A stretch of 64,000 nt of DNA, from positions 3,423,445 to 3,487,444 of the forward strand of contig NZ_KV917375.1 of NCBI RefSeq assembly GCF_002019665.1, written 5' to 3'. The DNA is from Sutcliffiella halmapala. Lineage in GTDB: Bacteria > Bacillota > Bacilli > Bacillales > Bacillaceae_I. Shown here one piece after another: positions 27,132 through 35,374 of this stretch (its first letter is position 1; each line of letters begins with the position of its first letter). The position numbers were made by a program, and so were the translations under genes. The notes beneath the pieces are model-generated. The model made no database searches. It saw nothing but the letters and a program-made list of their open reading frames with translations, and had not been told where the DNA came from.

Positions 27132-27879
27132 AGAGACCTCCCAAATACGCCGATTGCACAGTGTCATTATTCATAATCTCTTCAGGGGTTCCATCTGCTA
27201 AAAGCCTTCCATTGAATAGGACTGTCACAGAATCCGATAAATCTAAAATCATATCCATTTTGTGCTCAATTAATATAATGGTCCGATCTCCCTTTGTTTT
27301 AATCAATTTGATTACCTCTAAAATGGTCGGTACTTCTTCAATAGACATTCCAGCTGTGGGTTCATCCAAGAGCAATATTTCTGTCTCCAATGCGAGAAGC
27401 ATCGCAATCTCAAGCTTGCGTTTTTCACCATGTGCCAAGTTCTTTGCTAGCGAATGTGCTTTCTTTTCCAAAAGCACAGTTGATAATAGCTCCATCGCAC
27501 GCTCCTCAAACTCTGTGAAACGCAAAAAATGCGAAAACATATTGTACCTTACTCCTTGTTGGGATTGAACTGCTATTCGCACATTCTCTAAAACAGTTAA
27601 GTTTGGAAATACATTGGTTATTTGAAACGATCTTCCAATCCCTTTTCTTGTTCGCTTCATCGGCGTTAATTTCGTGATATCTTCCCCTTTCCAAATAACC
27701 TGACCTCTTGTTGGCTTTAACTGTCCACTTAATAAATTGAAGAAGGTCGTTTTTCCAGCACCATTAGGACCAATAATCGATTTAAACTGATTAGGCTCTA
27801 CAGCGAAGTGCACACCATCCACTGCGATATGTCCTCCAAATGCAATAGTTAAATCCTTTGTTTCTAATATTGGATTCAC
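27112..27879 (-). CDS. LivG-type ABC transporter ATPase
   Basis: A 255-residue ABC ATPase with IIGPNGAGKTTFFNLLSG (Walker A), a LAHGEKRKLEIAMLLAL signature variant typical of LivG, LLLDEPTAGMS (Walker B) and IEHKMDMI (H-loop). I place the start at GTG 27879, where GGGAGGAG lies about 9 nt upstream and the protein begins with NPILETKDLTIAFGG. The open frame extends to 27948 but without family similarity. It is separated from the binding-protein gene by about 100 nt containing an imperfect hairpin. Confidence 0.9.
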   Translation of the reverse strand: MNPILETKDLTIAFGGHIAVDGVHFAVEPNQFKSIIGPNGAGKTTFFNLLSGQLKPTRGQVIWKGEDITKLTPMKRTRKGIGRSFQITNVFPNLTVLENVRIAVQSQQGVRYNMFSHFLRFTEFEERAMELLSTVLLEKKAHSLAKNLAHGEKRKLEIAMLLALETEILLLDEPTAGMSIEEVPTILEVIKLIKTKGDRTIILIEHKMDMILDLSDSVTVLFNGRLLADGTPEEIMNNDTVQSAYLGGLYDDNAS

Positions 27880-27928
27880 CCTGCTTCTCCTCCCTTTTTG
27901 TATGTACTCCCGAACATTAGCATGAAGG

Positions 27929-27958
27929 AACTTTAGAGCACGCTCCAAAGTTCCTTTC
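27929..27958 (-). other. Stem-loop between binding-protein and ATPase genes
   Basis: AAGGAACTTT and AAAGTTCCTT halves form a roughly 10-bp stem 23 nt downstream of the substrate-binding-protein stop, without a T-run. It may act as an RNA stabiliser that raises binding-protein expression relative to the transporter. Confidence 0.4.
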
Positions 27959-27980
27959 TCTTTTCAAAAATAGTACTATA

Positions 27981-29198
27981 TTAATTTCTCACAGGTGGAG
28001 CTGTTTCCTCTGGAGTAAGCTCTCTAATAAGTACTGGAACAGGATGGTCTATTCCATCTACTTTTTCTAAACGAACAGCATATAAGGTTTGTAAGGCTTG
28101 ATGATCTTCTGGACGGAATGTCATTTGACCTTTTGGTGTGTCAAAACTCATCCCCTCCATCGTTTCAATAATAAGGTCTGTGCTTGTTTCTCCTTCTGTT
28201 TTCTTTAAAGCTTCCACTATCGCGATTGCTGCACTCATTCCACCTGGAGTGAACAGATCTGGAACGTCTCCATCGTACTTTTCTTTATGTTTTTCTACTA
28301 ACCAATCATTAATTGGATTATCCGGTAACGTATGATAATATACCGAGAATCCTTCCATACCAATTAATTGTTCCATTGTGTAAAGTGCCGCAATATCTGG
28401 TGCGCCTGTAGATATCTTGATACCTCTTTCTTGCACTCTCATATCAGAAATTTGATTCCAAGGAGAGTTTGCTCCTGCCCATACTACAAATAGATAGTCA
28501 GGTTTTGCATCTAAGATCTTTTGAATATTTGATGTAAAATCTGTTGCTGTTGGATCTGCATATTCTTCTAATACAATATCTGCCCCAAGTGCTACCGCTG
28601 CTTCTTTAAATGCTGCCACTCCATCATGCCCAAAGGAGTAATCAGGCGCTAATGTAGCAATTTTCACTCCTTCACTAGCAATCGCTGCTGCTCCTGCTAC
28701 AGCATCTTGTGAAGAGTTACGCGCTGTCCGAAAAATGTATTTATTCCAATCGGCACCAGTAATACTATCTGCTACTGCCGGCTCTACAAGCATTACTTTT
28801 TCATATTCTTCTGCTAGTGGTAAAACCGCTAATGTATCTCCAGAGCTCGATGACCCAACTAAGAAATCTACTTTGTCATCTTCTAGAAGCTTAGTTGCCT
28901 TTTGAATCGCTACTTCTGGTTTCGTTTCTGTATCCTCTACTACAAATTCAATTTTGTGTCCGTTCACTTCCATTGTTCCTTCTGTTGCATACTCTAATCC
29001 TAATTCAAAACCTCGTACCGTCTGTTTACCATAACTCTCCAATGCCCCTGTTAAAGAAGCGAGGACCCCAACTTTGATTACCCTTTTATCTTTATCTTCA
29101 CCTGATGAATCAGAGTCTGTCCCTGCATTACTATTACAGCCGGCAAGAACTAACACAATCATACTGATAAGAAGAAACCCTATTTTCCACCTCTTCAT
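27981..29198 (-). CDS. ABC transporter substrate-binding lipoprotein (LivJ/HAAT type)
   Basis: A 405-residue periplasmic-binding-protein family I lipoprotein with signal MKRWKIGFLLISMIVLVLAGC and lipobox LAGC. The Peripla_BP_6 domain follows: KVGVLASLTGALESYGKQTVRGFELGLEYA is a typical HAAT first strand and helix, then VVEDTETKPEVAIQKATKLL and VGSSSSGDT ligand-site residues. The Ser-rich SSSSGD loop is the usual carboxylate/alpha-amino contact. It is the first gene of the nine-gene operon (binding protein, LivG, LivF, LivH, LivM, 61-aa protein, KASIII-like, hydrolase, SDR). The ligand is unknown; the downstream enzymes suggest an organic acid that becomes a CoA thioester. Confidence 0.9.
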   Translation of the reverse strand: MKRWKIGFLLISMIVLVLAGCNSNAGTDSDSSGEDKDKRVIKVGVLASLTGALESYGKQTVRGFELGLEYATEGTMEVNGHKIEFVVEDTETKPEVAIQKATKLLEDDKVDFLVGSSSSGDTLAVLPLAEEYEKVMLVEPAVADSITGADWNKYIFRTARNSSQDAVAGAAAIASEGVKIATLAPDYSFGHDGVAAFKEAAVALGADIVLEEYADPTATDFTSNIQKILDAKPDYLFVVWAGANSPWNQISDMRVQERGIKISTGAPDIAALYTMEQLIGMEGFSVYYHTLPDNPINDWLVEKHKEKYDGDVPDLFTPGGMSAAIAIVEALKKTEGETSTDLIIETMEGMSFDTPKGQMTFRPEDHQALQTLYAVRLEKVDGIDHPVPVLIRELTPEETAPPVRN

Positions 29199-29236
29199 TA
29201 CCCTTCCCCCTCAGAACTTTAATTTGTAAAAGTTGT

Positions 29237-29276
29237 ACTCTTATCGTAAGAGTGGAAGGTTACAAATGAGTTACAA
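29237..29276 (-). promoter_or_regulatory. Shared operator-like element upstream of the importer operon
   Basis: A perfect 7-bp dyad (ACTCTTA/TAAGAGT, 29237-29253, 3-nt centre) is followed 6 nt further by TTACAA at 29260-29265 and again at 29271-29276, 11 bp apart. The same composition and spacing occur upstream of the acyl-CoA ligase (21151-21188). Read on the minus strand, TTGTAA may double as a -35. Confidence 0.65.
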
Positions 29277-29379
29277 GTTTGAGATATTAGATATTTGCTG
29301 GAACAGAAGCAAAAATGTTGGAGCTGGACGTCAAAACCCTTGCCTTCCCCTTGAACTTTTTTTATACTTCCTTACTCTA

Positions 29380-29413
29380 AAATAAAAAACCCGCCGCTTA
29401 GACAGGTTTTTCA
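29380..29413 (-). terminator. Terminator of the MalT/BTAD regulator
   Basis: Imperfect hairpin (AAAAACC and GGTTTTT arms around a GC-rich loop) ending at the regulator stop codon, with a T-run on the minus strand. Confidence 0.6.
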
Positions 29414-29416
29414 AAG

Positions 29417-32400
29417 TTAGTTCGCTTTCCCTAGAATCAAATCATACATTTGTTTTGTTGTAGACATCGGTTCGACCCCTAGTTCATTTTCCAAATAATT
29501 TTTACATTTCGCAAACCACTTTATTGCTTGAGATCGATTATTTTTTTGATAATAGCAAAACATTAGTAAGCGATAAGCCTCTTCCCATGTTGGATCTTTT
29601 TCAATTATTTTCTCACAGTAAAAAATCGCTTGATCAAACTCTCTTCGTGCAACTAGTAGCTGTGCGAGCTTTTCACAACATCGCAAATAATAGACCGATA
29701 GCCGCTCGCGTTCATTAAGACACCAATCAGCATACTTTTGCTCAGGAAGAAAATCACCTTTATACAAAGCTAAGGCTTGCATTAACAAGGATATTGCTTT
29801 GTTTGCCTCCTTCTCCTCTAATCCAATATTAGCTAGATTTTCAAACTCTACGCAGTCAATCATATAGCCACTGTGTTGATTTAGCCCATAGGTACTGCCA
29901 ATACGCTGAACAAAGAAAGGTTCCATCCTTGCCTTTCGATCTGGCTCTAATGCATTATTAAGTGCATTCAATACAACTTTAAAGTCTCTAGCCACCGTCT
30001 TTTCAGCGATATTGGGCCATAGAGCCGCAAAAATCTCATCCTTCACTAATTGTTTTTTTCGTTTTGTTACAAAAAACTCCAACAACTCTTTTGCTTTACC
30101 ACGTTGCCAATCTTTCGACTCTATCTCCTTTTGGCCCAGCCAAACTCGAAACGTGCCTAACGTCTGTATTTTCAATGTATAGCCTGGATGATTTTGTGCA
30201 TTTGAAAAGCCTAACTCGTTTAACAATGACGTCACATAGGAGCGTTGAATATCACTTTTTTGTGCTTTCAATAGTAGCGGCGTGAACTTTTGTAGATCTC
30301 TTGGTCCAAAGGTAGTTCGATTAAACAAGATATATTCATAATTGCCTGTTTGTATGAAAGTCAAAAAACGGTTCATAGACTCTGAAAACATGGACCATTC
30401 TTCTTTTTCAAAAAAATAAATAGCTTGCCAAAAATATAAAAGCACCGCTCCATACTCATCGCCACATTTGTTTAGTAGTTTATATGCTCGAATTCCATAA
30501 TATTCTACTTTTTCCCATCGTTCATTCATAATCGCTGCTATTTTCATAGAGAGATAGATAAGACCAGAAAGCCAGTTATCCTTCACCTCTTCGGTTTCCT
30601 TTAAGGCTTCTTCCCCGCAAAGGATTGCTTTTTCATATGCACCCTGATTAGCATATAAAAGACAAAGTCCCATATTCGCTTCTGCTTTTCCTCTAGAGAT
30701 ATTTAACTCATCCATAATAGTTAATGCCGTCTCATAGCATTGTTTGGCAAGTGTTACATCATACATCTCCATTAGTTGAACAGCATGTCCTAAACGAATC
30801 CAACCACAGGCTTCAACAAAAGGTGCTTGTAGCTTAATGCCTTGTTTAATTCCCGCATCCGCTAATTTTTTTGCCTGCTCTGCATTTCCCATTAATGCTT
30901 CGACTAAAGATAACAAAAGATCTGTTTCTCTATGAGACTGTGGTAATATCCCTTCTGCTTGTGCCTTTTTCTGAGAGAGTAATAGCTTTTTAGCTGACTG
31001 TAATTTCCCTGAACGAAGCATAATACGCGGCTCTAAATTACTTTCTTTATATGTAGCCTCGACTTTATCAAACCATGCCAACGCTTTGGAAGCTTGACCA
31101 GCATTTATCAAGTTCTCTGCCATGATTGAGTAGAGCTGATTTTGTTCCTTCTTATCTATTTTTATAGTATTCATAAGCTGAATGGCTTCCGAAAGGAGCC
31201 TCTCCGCTTTTATTGGTTGAATGGTATCTAAGTAAATTTTGGCTATTCCTTTCAACGAACGAATAGCCGCTAGTTTATCTTCTGAAGCCTTGGCAGCTTG
31301 CAGTGCTAATTTATACGCGTTTTCTGCTTCTTCATATTGACAACGATAGCGATAGATTTCACCTTGGATATACCAGAGCATATAATACTTTTCTTTTATA
31401 GGATCATTAATAATTAATAGTTTTTCTAAAATATACGATAACTGTCCCTGTTCAATTAGTTGAGAACCATATTGATGAATTAAAGCAGCAATGGCTGAAT
31501 AATCCTCTATCTTTTCAAAGTGTGAGAGCGCTGCGAGAATTTCCTGTTGCTTCATATACCACTTCGCACAACGTTTGTGAAGTAGCCTATATTGACTCTC
31601 CTGGGTTCTTAGCCTTCTTTCAAGAAACTCCTTAAATAATGCATGATATCGATATTGATTAGTTCCAGTCACGCTTATAAAGATATGTCGCTCCGCCAAG
31701 GATTGCAGAATATAGTTTGATCCACTAATTCCCAAAACCTCATCACACATCTCACCTGTCATAATTTCTAATATAGAAGTTTGTTCTAAAAACTGCTGAA
31801 CCATTGGTGTTTGTTTAGTATAGACCTCCATCGCCAAATATTTAAATAGGTCATCTAATGTTCCTTGCGATGCTTCAATGTCATTTGTCATCGGTTGTTC
31901 ACTTAATCGTTGGCTCAATAAACCTATTGCCATAACCCATCCCTCTGAAAGAGAATATATTCGCTGAACCTGTTCTTCTGTAACATCCACCAAATAAATA
32001 TCTTGTAATAATACTTCTACTTCTTCTTTGGAAAACTTCAAATCAGCCTCGGTAAATTCTAACAGCTCATTCTTCACTTTCATTGCCGTCAGAACATCCC
32101 AGTTAGGGCATTCTCGCGTGATTAAAACAACATGCAAATTTACGGGTATATGCTGAAGCAGCCAATGAAACCACGTAACGATTTCTTGATTAGACTGGAT
32201 TAAATGAAAATCGTCTATTACAAAAATATGTGGGGAATCAATAAGGGAAATTTCATTAATGAATAACGAGCATAGATCCTGAATTTCTTCATCACGAATA
32301 TAGCGATCCATTCTTTCCAAGTAACTAAGTATCTTCTCCCCAAAATCCCCCCTCACCCTCCTAATAGCATGTACCACATATCGGAGGAATGGGATTAGCT

Positions 32401-32635
32401 CATCATCAAATGAGGTGGCTGTATACCAATATGTAGGGGTATCAAAAGTAGGGATAAAAGAAGCTATTATCGTACTTTTTCCATATCCAGGACCTGAATG
32501 CACAATGGTTACATTATAATTCGTAACCGCTTTCATTTTTCTCGCTATCTTTGCTCTTCGTAACACATAATCCTTTATAATCGGTGGCGTTATTTTTGTT
32601 TGGAGGATCGTATTGGTATCAGATGAAGTCATCAT
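29417..32635 (-). CDS. MalT-like ATP-dependent regulator with BTAD domain
   Basis: A 1072-residue STAND-type regulator. The N-terminal NTPase has P-loop VHSGPGYGKSTIIASF (near residue 45) and HIFVIDDFHLI as Walker B. TPR-like helical repeats span roughly 350-780 (AENAYKLALQAAK, AKQCYETALTIM, EKAILCGEEAL). A winged-helix DNA-binding region follows (IQTLGTFRVWLGQKEIES ... GKAKELLEFFVTKR, near 830-880), and a BTAD domain ends the protein (LEKDPTWEEAYRLLM-like region). The DNA-binding region is OmpR-like, not LuxR-like as in MalT. It lies directly upstream of the importer operon on the same strand with its own terminator. I infer that it senses a small ligand and activates the two promoters that share the TTACAA element. 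Confidence 0.88.
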   Translation of the reverse strand: MMTSSDTNTILQTKITPPIIKDYVLRRAKIARKMKAVTNYNVTIVHSGPGYGKSTIIASFIPTFDTPTYWYTATSFDDELIPFLRYVVHAIRRVRGDFGEKILSYLERMDRYIRDEEIQDLCSLFINEISLIDSPHIFVIDDFHLIQSNQEIVTWFHWLLQHIPVNLHVVLITRECPNWDVLTAMKVKNELLEFTEADLKFSKEEVEVLLQDIYLVDVTEEQVQRIYSLSEGWVMAIGLLSQRLSEQPMTNDIEASQGTLDDLFKYLAMEVYTKQTPMVQQFLEQTSILEIMTGEMCDEVLGISGSNYILQSLAERHIFISVTGTNQYRYHALFKEFLERRLRTQESQYRLLHKRCAKWYMKQQEILAALSHFEKIEDYSAIAALIHQYGSQLIEQGQLSYILEKLLIINDPIKEKYYMLWYIQGEIYRYRCQYEEAENAYKLALQAAKASEDKLAAIRSLKGIAKIYLDTIQPIKAERLLSEAIQLMNTIKIDKKEQNQLYSIMAENLINAGQASKALAWFDKVEATYKESNLEPRIMLRSGKLQSAKKLLLSQKKAQAEGILPQSHRETDLLLSLVEALMGNAEQAKKLADAGIKQGIKLQAPFVEACGWIRLGHAVQLMEMYDVTLAKQCYETALTIMDELNISRGKAEANMGLCLLYANQGAYEKAILCGEEALKETEEVKDNWLSGLIYLSMKIAAIMNERWEKVEYYGIRAYKLLNKCGDEYGAVLLYFWQAIYFFEKEEWSMFSESMNRFLTFIQTGNYEYILFNRTTFGPRDLQKFTPLLLKAQKSDIQRSYVTSLLNELGFSNAQNHPGYTLKIQTLGTFRVWLGQKEIESKDWQRGKAKELLEFFVTKRKKQLVKDEIFAALWPNIAEKTVARDFKVVLNALNNALEPDRKARMEPFFVQRIGSTYGLNQHSGYMIDCVEFENLANIGLEEKEANKAISLLMQALALYKGDFLPEQKYADWCLNERERLSVYYLRCCEKLAQLLVARREFDQAIFYCEKIIEKDPTWEEAYRLLMFCYYQKNNRSQAIKWFAKCKNYLENELGVEPMSTTKQMYDLILGKAN

Positions 32636-32764
32636 CCAACCCCCTGTTCAGAATATTTAATCTTTTTATTTTATTATAATCGATAAATAAGAAGATATAT
32701 AACTTTTTTAAGTCTTTTCTTAATCAACGGTTATTATTTACAGGGTAGCCAAAAACATAAAAAA

Positions 32765-32796
32765 AGAACAACTCATCATGTTTAAGTTGTTCTCCC
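32765..32796 (-). terminator. Terminator of the signal peptidase gene
   Basis: AGAACAACT (32765-32773) pairs with AGTTGTTCT (32785-32793), followed on the minus strand by a run of T residues. Confidence 0.85.
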
Positions 32797-32799
32797 ATA

Positions 32800-33363
32800 C
32801 TATTTAAATCTTGTACCAAAATCATCTACCGGCCAATAACGCACATGAACCTTTCCTACGATATCCTCTATTTTAATAAAACCAAAATGACGGCTATCTA
32901 AACTACTAAGACGATTATCTCCTATCACAAAAACATGTCCTTTTGGGACTGTTTCTTCCCCTGTTAGTTCTTGTAAAGAAAAATCACCAGTGAAATTCCC
33001 ACCAAAGACTCTTAAGTGTTCGGATCTAATGAATGGTTCAAGAACTAACTTATCATTTACATAAAGCATATCTTTCTTATACTCTATTTTATCTCCGGGT
33101 AACCCAATCACTCTCTTCACATAATCATCTTCACTCATACCTTGATGAAAAACCACCACATCAAAGCGCTCTGGCATGGAGAAGGTGTAAACCATTTTAT
33201 TCACCATTAGGAAGTTACCTTCTTCTAATGTAGGATTCATCGAATGTCCCTCGACAACATAGTTGGAGAAGAACAGGGCGCGAATCATAATAACCAAAAG
33301 GAAAGAGACAATTAACCACTTCATTGCTGATTTATGTTGCTTTTTTGTTTTCTCTACTTTCAA
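32800..33363 (-). CDS. lepB: Type I signal peptidase (SipS/SipV-like)
   Basis: A 187-residue membrane-anchored serine protease that removes signal peptides from secreted proteins. It has one N-terminal transmembrane helix (WLIVSFLLVIMIRALFF). Box B EGHSMNPTLEEG has the catalytic Ser. Box D DYVKRVIGLPGDKI has the general-base Lys. Box E GHVFVIGDNRLSSLDSRHFG is complete. The single-helix architecture is the Gram-positive type. The TTG start with GGGGG 8 nt upstream is the only good start. The TVP38-family gene upstream parallels the B. subtilis yhjE-sipV pair, so this is probably the SipV counterpart. Confidence 0.93.
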   Translation of the reverse strand: MKVEKTKKQHKSAMKWLIVSFLLVIMIRALFFSNYVVEGHSMNPTLEEGNFLMVNKMVYTFSMPERFDVVVFHQGMSEDDYVKRVIGLPGDKIEYKKDMLYVNDKLVLEPFIRSEHLRVFGGNFTGDFSLQELTGEETVPKGHVFVIGDNRLSSLDSRHFGFIKIEDIVGKVHVRYWPVDDFGTRFK

Positions 33364-33448
33364 ATTATAACCCCCGAAGTTAATCTGATAGGTCTATTGT
33401 ACCAACACTAATATATTATCATAATATACTGAATTATTGTAAATATTC

Positions 33449-34054
33449 TTATTTATCTGCAGAAAGTTGTAATCTCAACTCTACTTTTTTTCCAATATAC
33501 CATAATACAAACATAATCGTTAGAGCCGTAATCGTTTTAATTGGTGCGCGTATAAAGGAGATTAAATCGTAACCAATATAACTGATGGTAAAAATCATCA
33601 CCATTTTTCCTGCAATTAACGCAAGGAAAAATTGATAGAATTTTATCTTTGACAAGCCTGAAACAACATTAATCAAAAAGGATGGGGTGAATGGAAAACA
33701 CAATAAGAAAAATATTGGTCCAAATCCATGTCGTTCTATCCATGACATCATCTTTCGAACTTTCTCTTTTTTAAGCAGCTTTTGGACCCATCTATATTTT
33801 TTCAACTTTGTTACACAAATATAGACAATGACTGCACCAACCACTGCACCAGTCCAAGAAATTAAAAAGCCAACCCATAATCCAAATGCCGCTGCATTTG
33901 CCATCACAATGACGATTAACGGCAAAAAGGGTAAGAACGCTTCTAAAACGACCAATAAAAATCCAGGGATTGGTCCAAAAGATTTATACTCTTCTAGTAT
34001 TTCTAGTAAATTTTCTAATGTAAGTAATTCCTTTAAAAAACTTATGATTTCCAT
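33449..34054 (-). CDS. TVP38/TMEM64 (VTT-domain) membrane protein, YhjE-like
   Basis: A 201-residue polytopic protein of the TVP38/TMEM64/DedA superfamily. The VTT-domain core is visible: FGPIPGFLLVVLEAFLPFLPL (near residue 27), AAAFGLWVGFLISWTGAVVGAVIVY, GFGPIFFLLCFPFTPSFLINVVSGLSKI and the C-terminal hydrophobic segment. DedA relatives act in lipid or undecaprenyl phosphate trafficking and proton homeostasis, but this protein's role is unknown. GGAG lies 10 nt before ATG. It is adjacent to and co-directional with the signal peptidase gene, a neighbourhood I recall as yhjE-sipV. Confidence 0.85.
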   Translation of the reverse strand: MEIISFLKELLTLENLLEILEEYKSFGPIPGFLLVVLEAFLPFLPLIVIVMANAAAFGLWVGFLISWTGAVVGAVIVYICVTKLKKYRWVQKLLKKEKVRKMMSWIERHGFGPIFFLLCFPFTPSFLINVVSGLSKIKFYQFFLALIAGKMVMIFTISYIGYDLISFIRAPIKTITALTIMFVLWYIGKKVELRLQLSADK

Positions 34055-34200
34055 TTAGGTTAGCTCCGCTTCTGTCCAATCTTTCTTCTCTTATTGTACT
34101 AGTTATTCCTTCATTCACCCAATAAATTACACCTAATTTTAACATTTTCTTAAAGTTTTTTTCTATAGTCAAGAATTATCACAATTGTATATACTCTAAA

Positions 34201-34228
34201 TTGATAATTATCTAACAGTTTAAATAAT
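34201..34228 (+). promoter_or_regulatory. Candidate sigma-A promoter of the 34.2-kb small transcription unit
   Basis: TTGATA (34201-34206) and AATAAT (34223-34228) with a 16-nt spacer. TAACAG (34213-34218) and CTGTTA (34233-34238) form an inverted repeat flanking the -10 box and could be an operator. Confidence 0.5.
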
Positions 34229-34264
34229 GGCTCTGTTACTTCTGTCTAAGGGAGGAGAGGGACA

Positions 34265-34318
34265 ATGGAGATTTACAGGGAGTTAACAGGAAACTTACCT
34301 ATTTTCGGGATAGACTAA
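34265..34318 (+). CDS. Possible 17-residue micropeptide
   Basis: ATG preceded by a GGAGGAGAGGGACA ribosome site, encoding MEIYRELTGNLPIFGID and ending in TAA two bases before the terminator stem. The peptide is soluble, without signal sequence or Cys. It may be a genuine micro-gene, a leader peptide without a downstream gene, or incidental to a small RNA. Confidence 0.35.
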   Translation: MEIYRELTGNLPIFGID

Positions 34319-34320
34319 AT

Positions 34321-34370
34321 AAAAAATAACCATCTATTTTACCTGAATAAAATAGATTGGTTATTTTTTG
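34321..34370. terminator. Bidirectional terminator
   Basis: A 21-bp stem (34321-34341 with about 34348-34369) with one bulged base and a CCTGA-containing loop. T-runs lie on both strands. It serves the small transcription unit on the plus strand and the VOC gene on the minus strand. Confidence 0.85.
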
Positions 34371-34444
34371 CTAAGTAACTATATTCATTTCGCCTTTAAA
34401 AGAACCTGAACTCGTTTTCGACGATTCTTTCGATTTAGTAAAAG

Positions 34445-34867
34445 CTACGCTTGGTCTTGATTATCAGCAGCTTCCTCCATATGAAATACTTCCCATAAGT
34501 GACCGTCAAGATCTTGAAAACTCCACCCATACATAAAACCATGATCGATTGGATCATTATAGGGCTTAGCACCAGCATCTAATGCTTTATTTACAATCTC
34601 GTCCACTTTATCTCTGCTAGCAGCCGAAATAGCTACAATAACTTCGGTACTTTTGGTTGCGTCTACTATTTCTTTTTTAGTAAACGTTTTAAAATAATCC
34701 TCTGTCAATAACATTGCAAATATACTCTCACTAATCACCATACATGTAGCATTTTCATCCGTAAATTGCGGATTAAATTCAAAACCCACTTTTGAAAAGA
34801 ACTCAATCGATTTATCCAAATTTTTTACAGGTAAATTCAAAAATATTTTATCTGCAGTTAATGCCAT
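34445..34867 (-). CDS. VOC-family protein (glyoxalase/bleomycin-resistance-like)
   Basis: A 140-residue vicinal-oxygen-chelate fold protein with the beta-alpha-beta-beta-beta repeat. It begins KIFLNLPVKNLDKSIEFFSKVGFEF and closes with GWSFQDLDGHLWEVFHM, whose final Glu is a usual metal ligand. No clear N-terminal His ligand is visible, as in extradiol-type PhnB relatives. The substrate is unknown. It has a very acidic C-terminus. It is a single gene converging on the terminator at 34321. Confidence 0.82.
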   Translation of the reverse strand: MALTADKIFLNLPVKNLDKSIEFFSKVGFEFNPQFTDENATCMVISESIFAMLLTEDYFKTFTKKEIVDATKSTEVIVAISAASRDKVDEIVNKALDAGAKPYNDPIDHGFMYGWSFQDLDGHLWEVFHMEEAADNQDQA

Positions 34868-35008
34868 TCCTTCACCAACCTATTCTATTTTTTAAATTGC
34901 GACGCTCTATATTTCAATCCCTACTTAAGCAAGTAACAAATAACAATGCGTAGTAACCTTATTAAAGTATACGAAAGGAGATGCTACTATTCATTTATTC
35001 CATTGTTA

Positions 35009-35374
35009 TCACTTGCGTTGTGTAAACGCCCAGCGGTGTCCATCCACATCATCAAGCTCAAACTCCACATCTCCCCATGGACGAGTAAGCGGTTCTGTAA
35101 TGGGCGAACCTCCACTTTGGTGATCTATTGGAGTCAGACCGTTTGCTTTCACAAAGTTAAAGTGTTGGACTACATCCTCTACCGCCGCATGTACTTCCGT
35201 GTCCGCTGGGTTCACACTTTCTGCAGGATGCAACATTATAAGACCACTTCCAAAATGGAACCAATGCATCCCCTCGTATCCGTGTGAATACGTAAACCCC
35301 GCTTTTTCGTACCATTCCTTTGATTTTTCTGTATCTATACAAAACAATACAATTTGATCTAGTCCTTTAATCAT
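35009..35374 (-). CDS. VOC-family protein
   Basis: A 121-residue VOC-fold protein. It starts MIKGLDQIVLFCIDTEKSKEWY with the typical first-module helix, and ends DVEFELDDVDGHRWAFTQRK with the second-module acidic and His residues. I start at ATG 35374 because GGAGG lies about 10 nt upstream; the extension to 35407 is not conserved. It is not closely similar to the neighbouring VOC gene. The fold is used by glyoxalases, dioxygenases and antibiotic-binding proteins, so no function can be assigned. Confidence 0.8.
   Translation of the reverse strand: MIKGLDQIVLFCIDTEKSKEWYEKAGFTYSHGYEGMHWFHFGSGLIMLHPAESVNPADTEVHAAVEDVVQHFNFVKANGLTPIDHQSGGSPITEPLTRPWGDVEFELDDVDGHRWAFTQRK

Larger units (their letters stand above)
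34235..34370 (+). ncRNA. Candidate small RNA, GGA-rich, with internal 17-codon ORF
   Basis: A promoter-like pair upstream and a strong terminator downstream define an approximately 135-nt transcript. It holds seven GGA triplets in about 60 nt (34251-34310), six within AGGA or ANGGA contexts, and an ORF at 34265-34318. The GGA density resembles CsrA-binding RNAs, and the purine run also resembles repeated Shine-Dalgarno sequences. No database comparison was possible. Confidence 0.4.

Noticed and set aside
27161-27568. 135-codon ORF antisense to the LivG-type gene
   Set aside because: Ser-rich mirror frame of a conserved ABC ATPase; no start signals.
34946-35287. 113-codon ORF antisense to the second VOC gene
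   Set aside because: Antisense shadow of a recognisable VOC protein; no ribosome site and Cys/His/Arg-rich junk composition.
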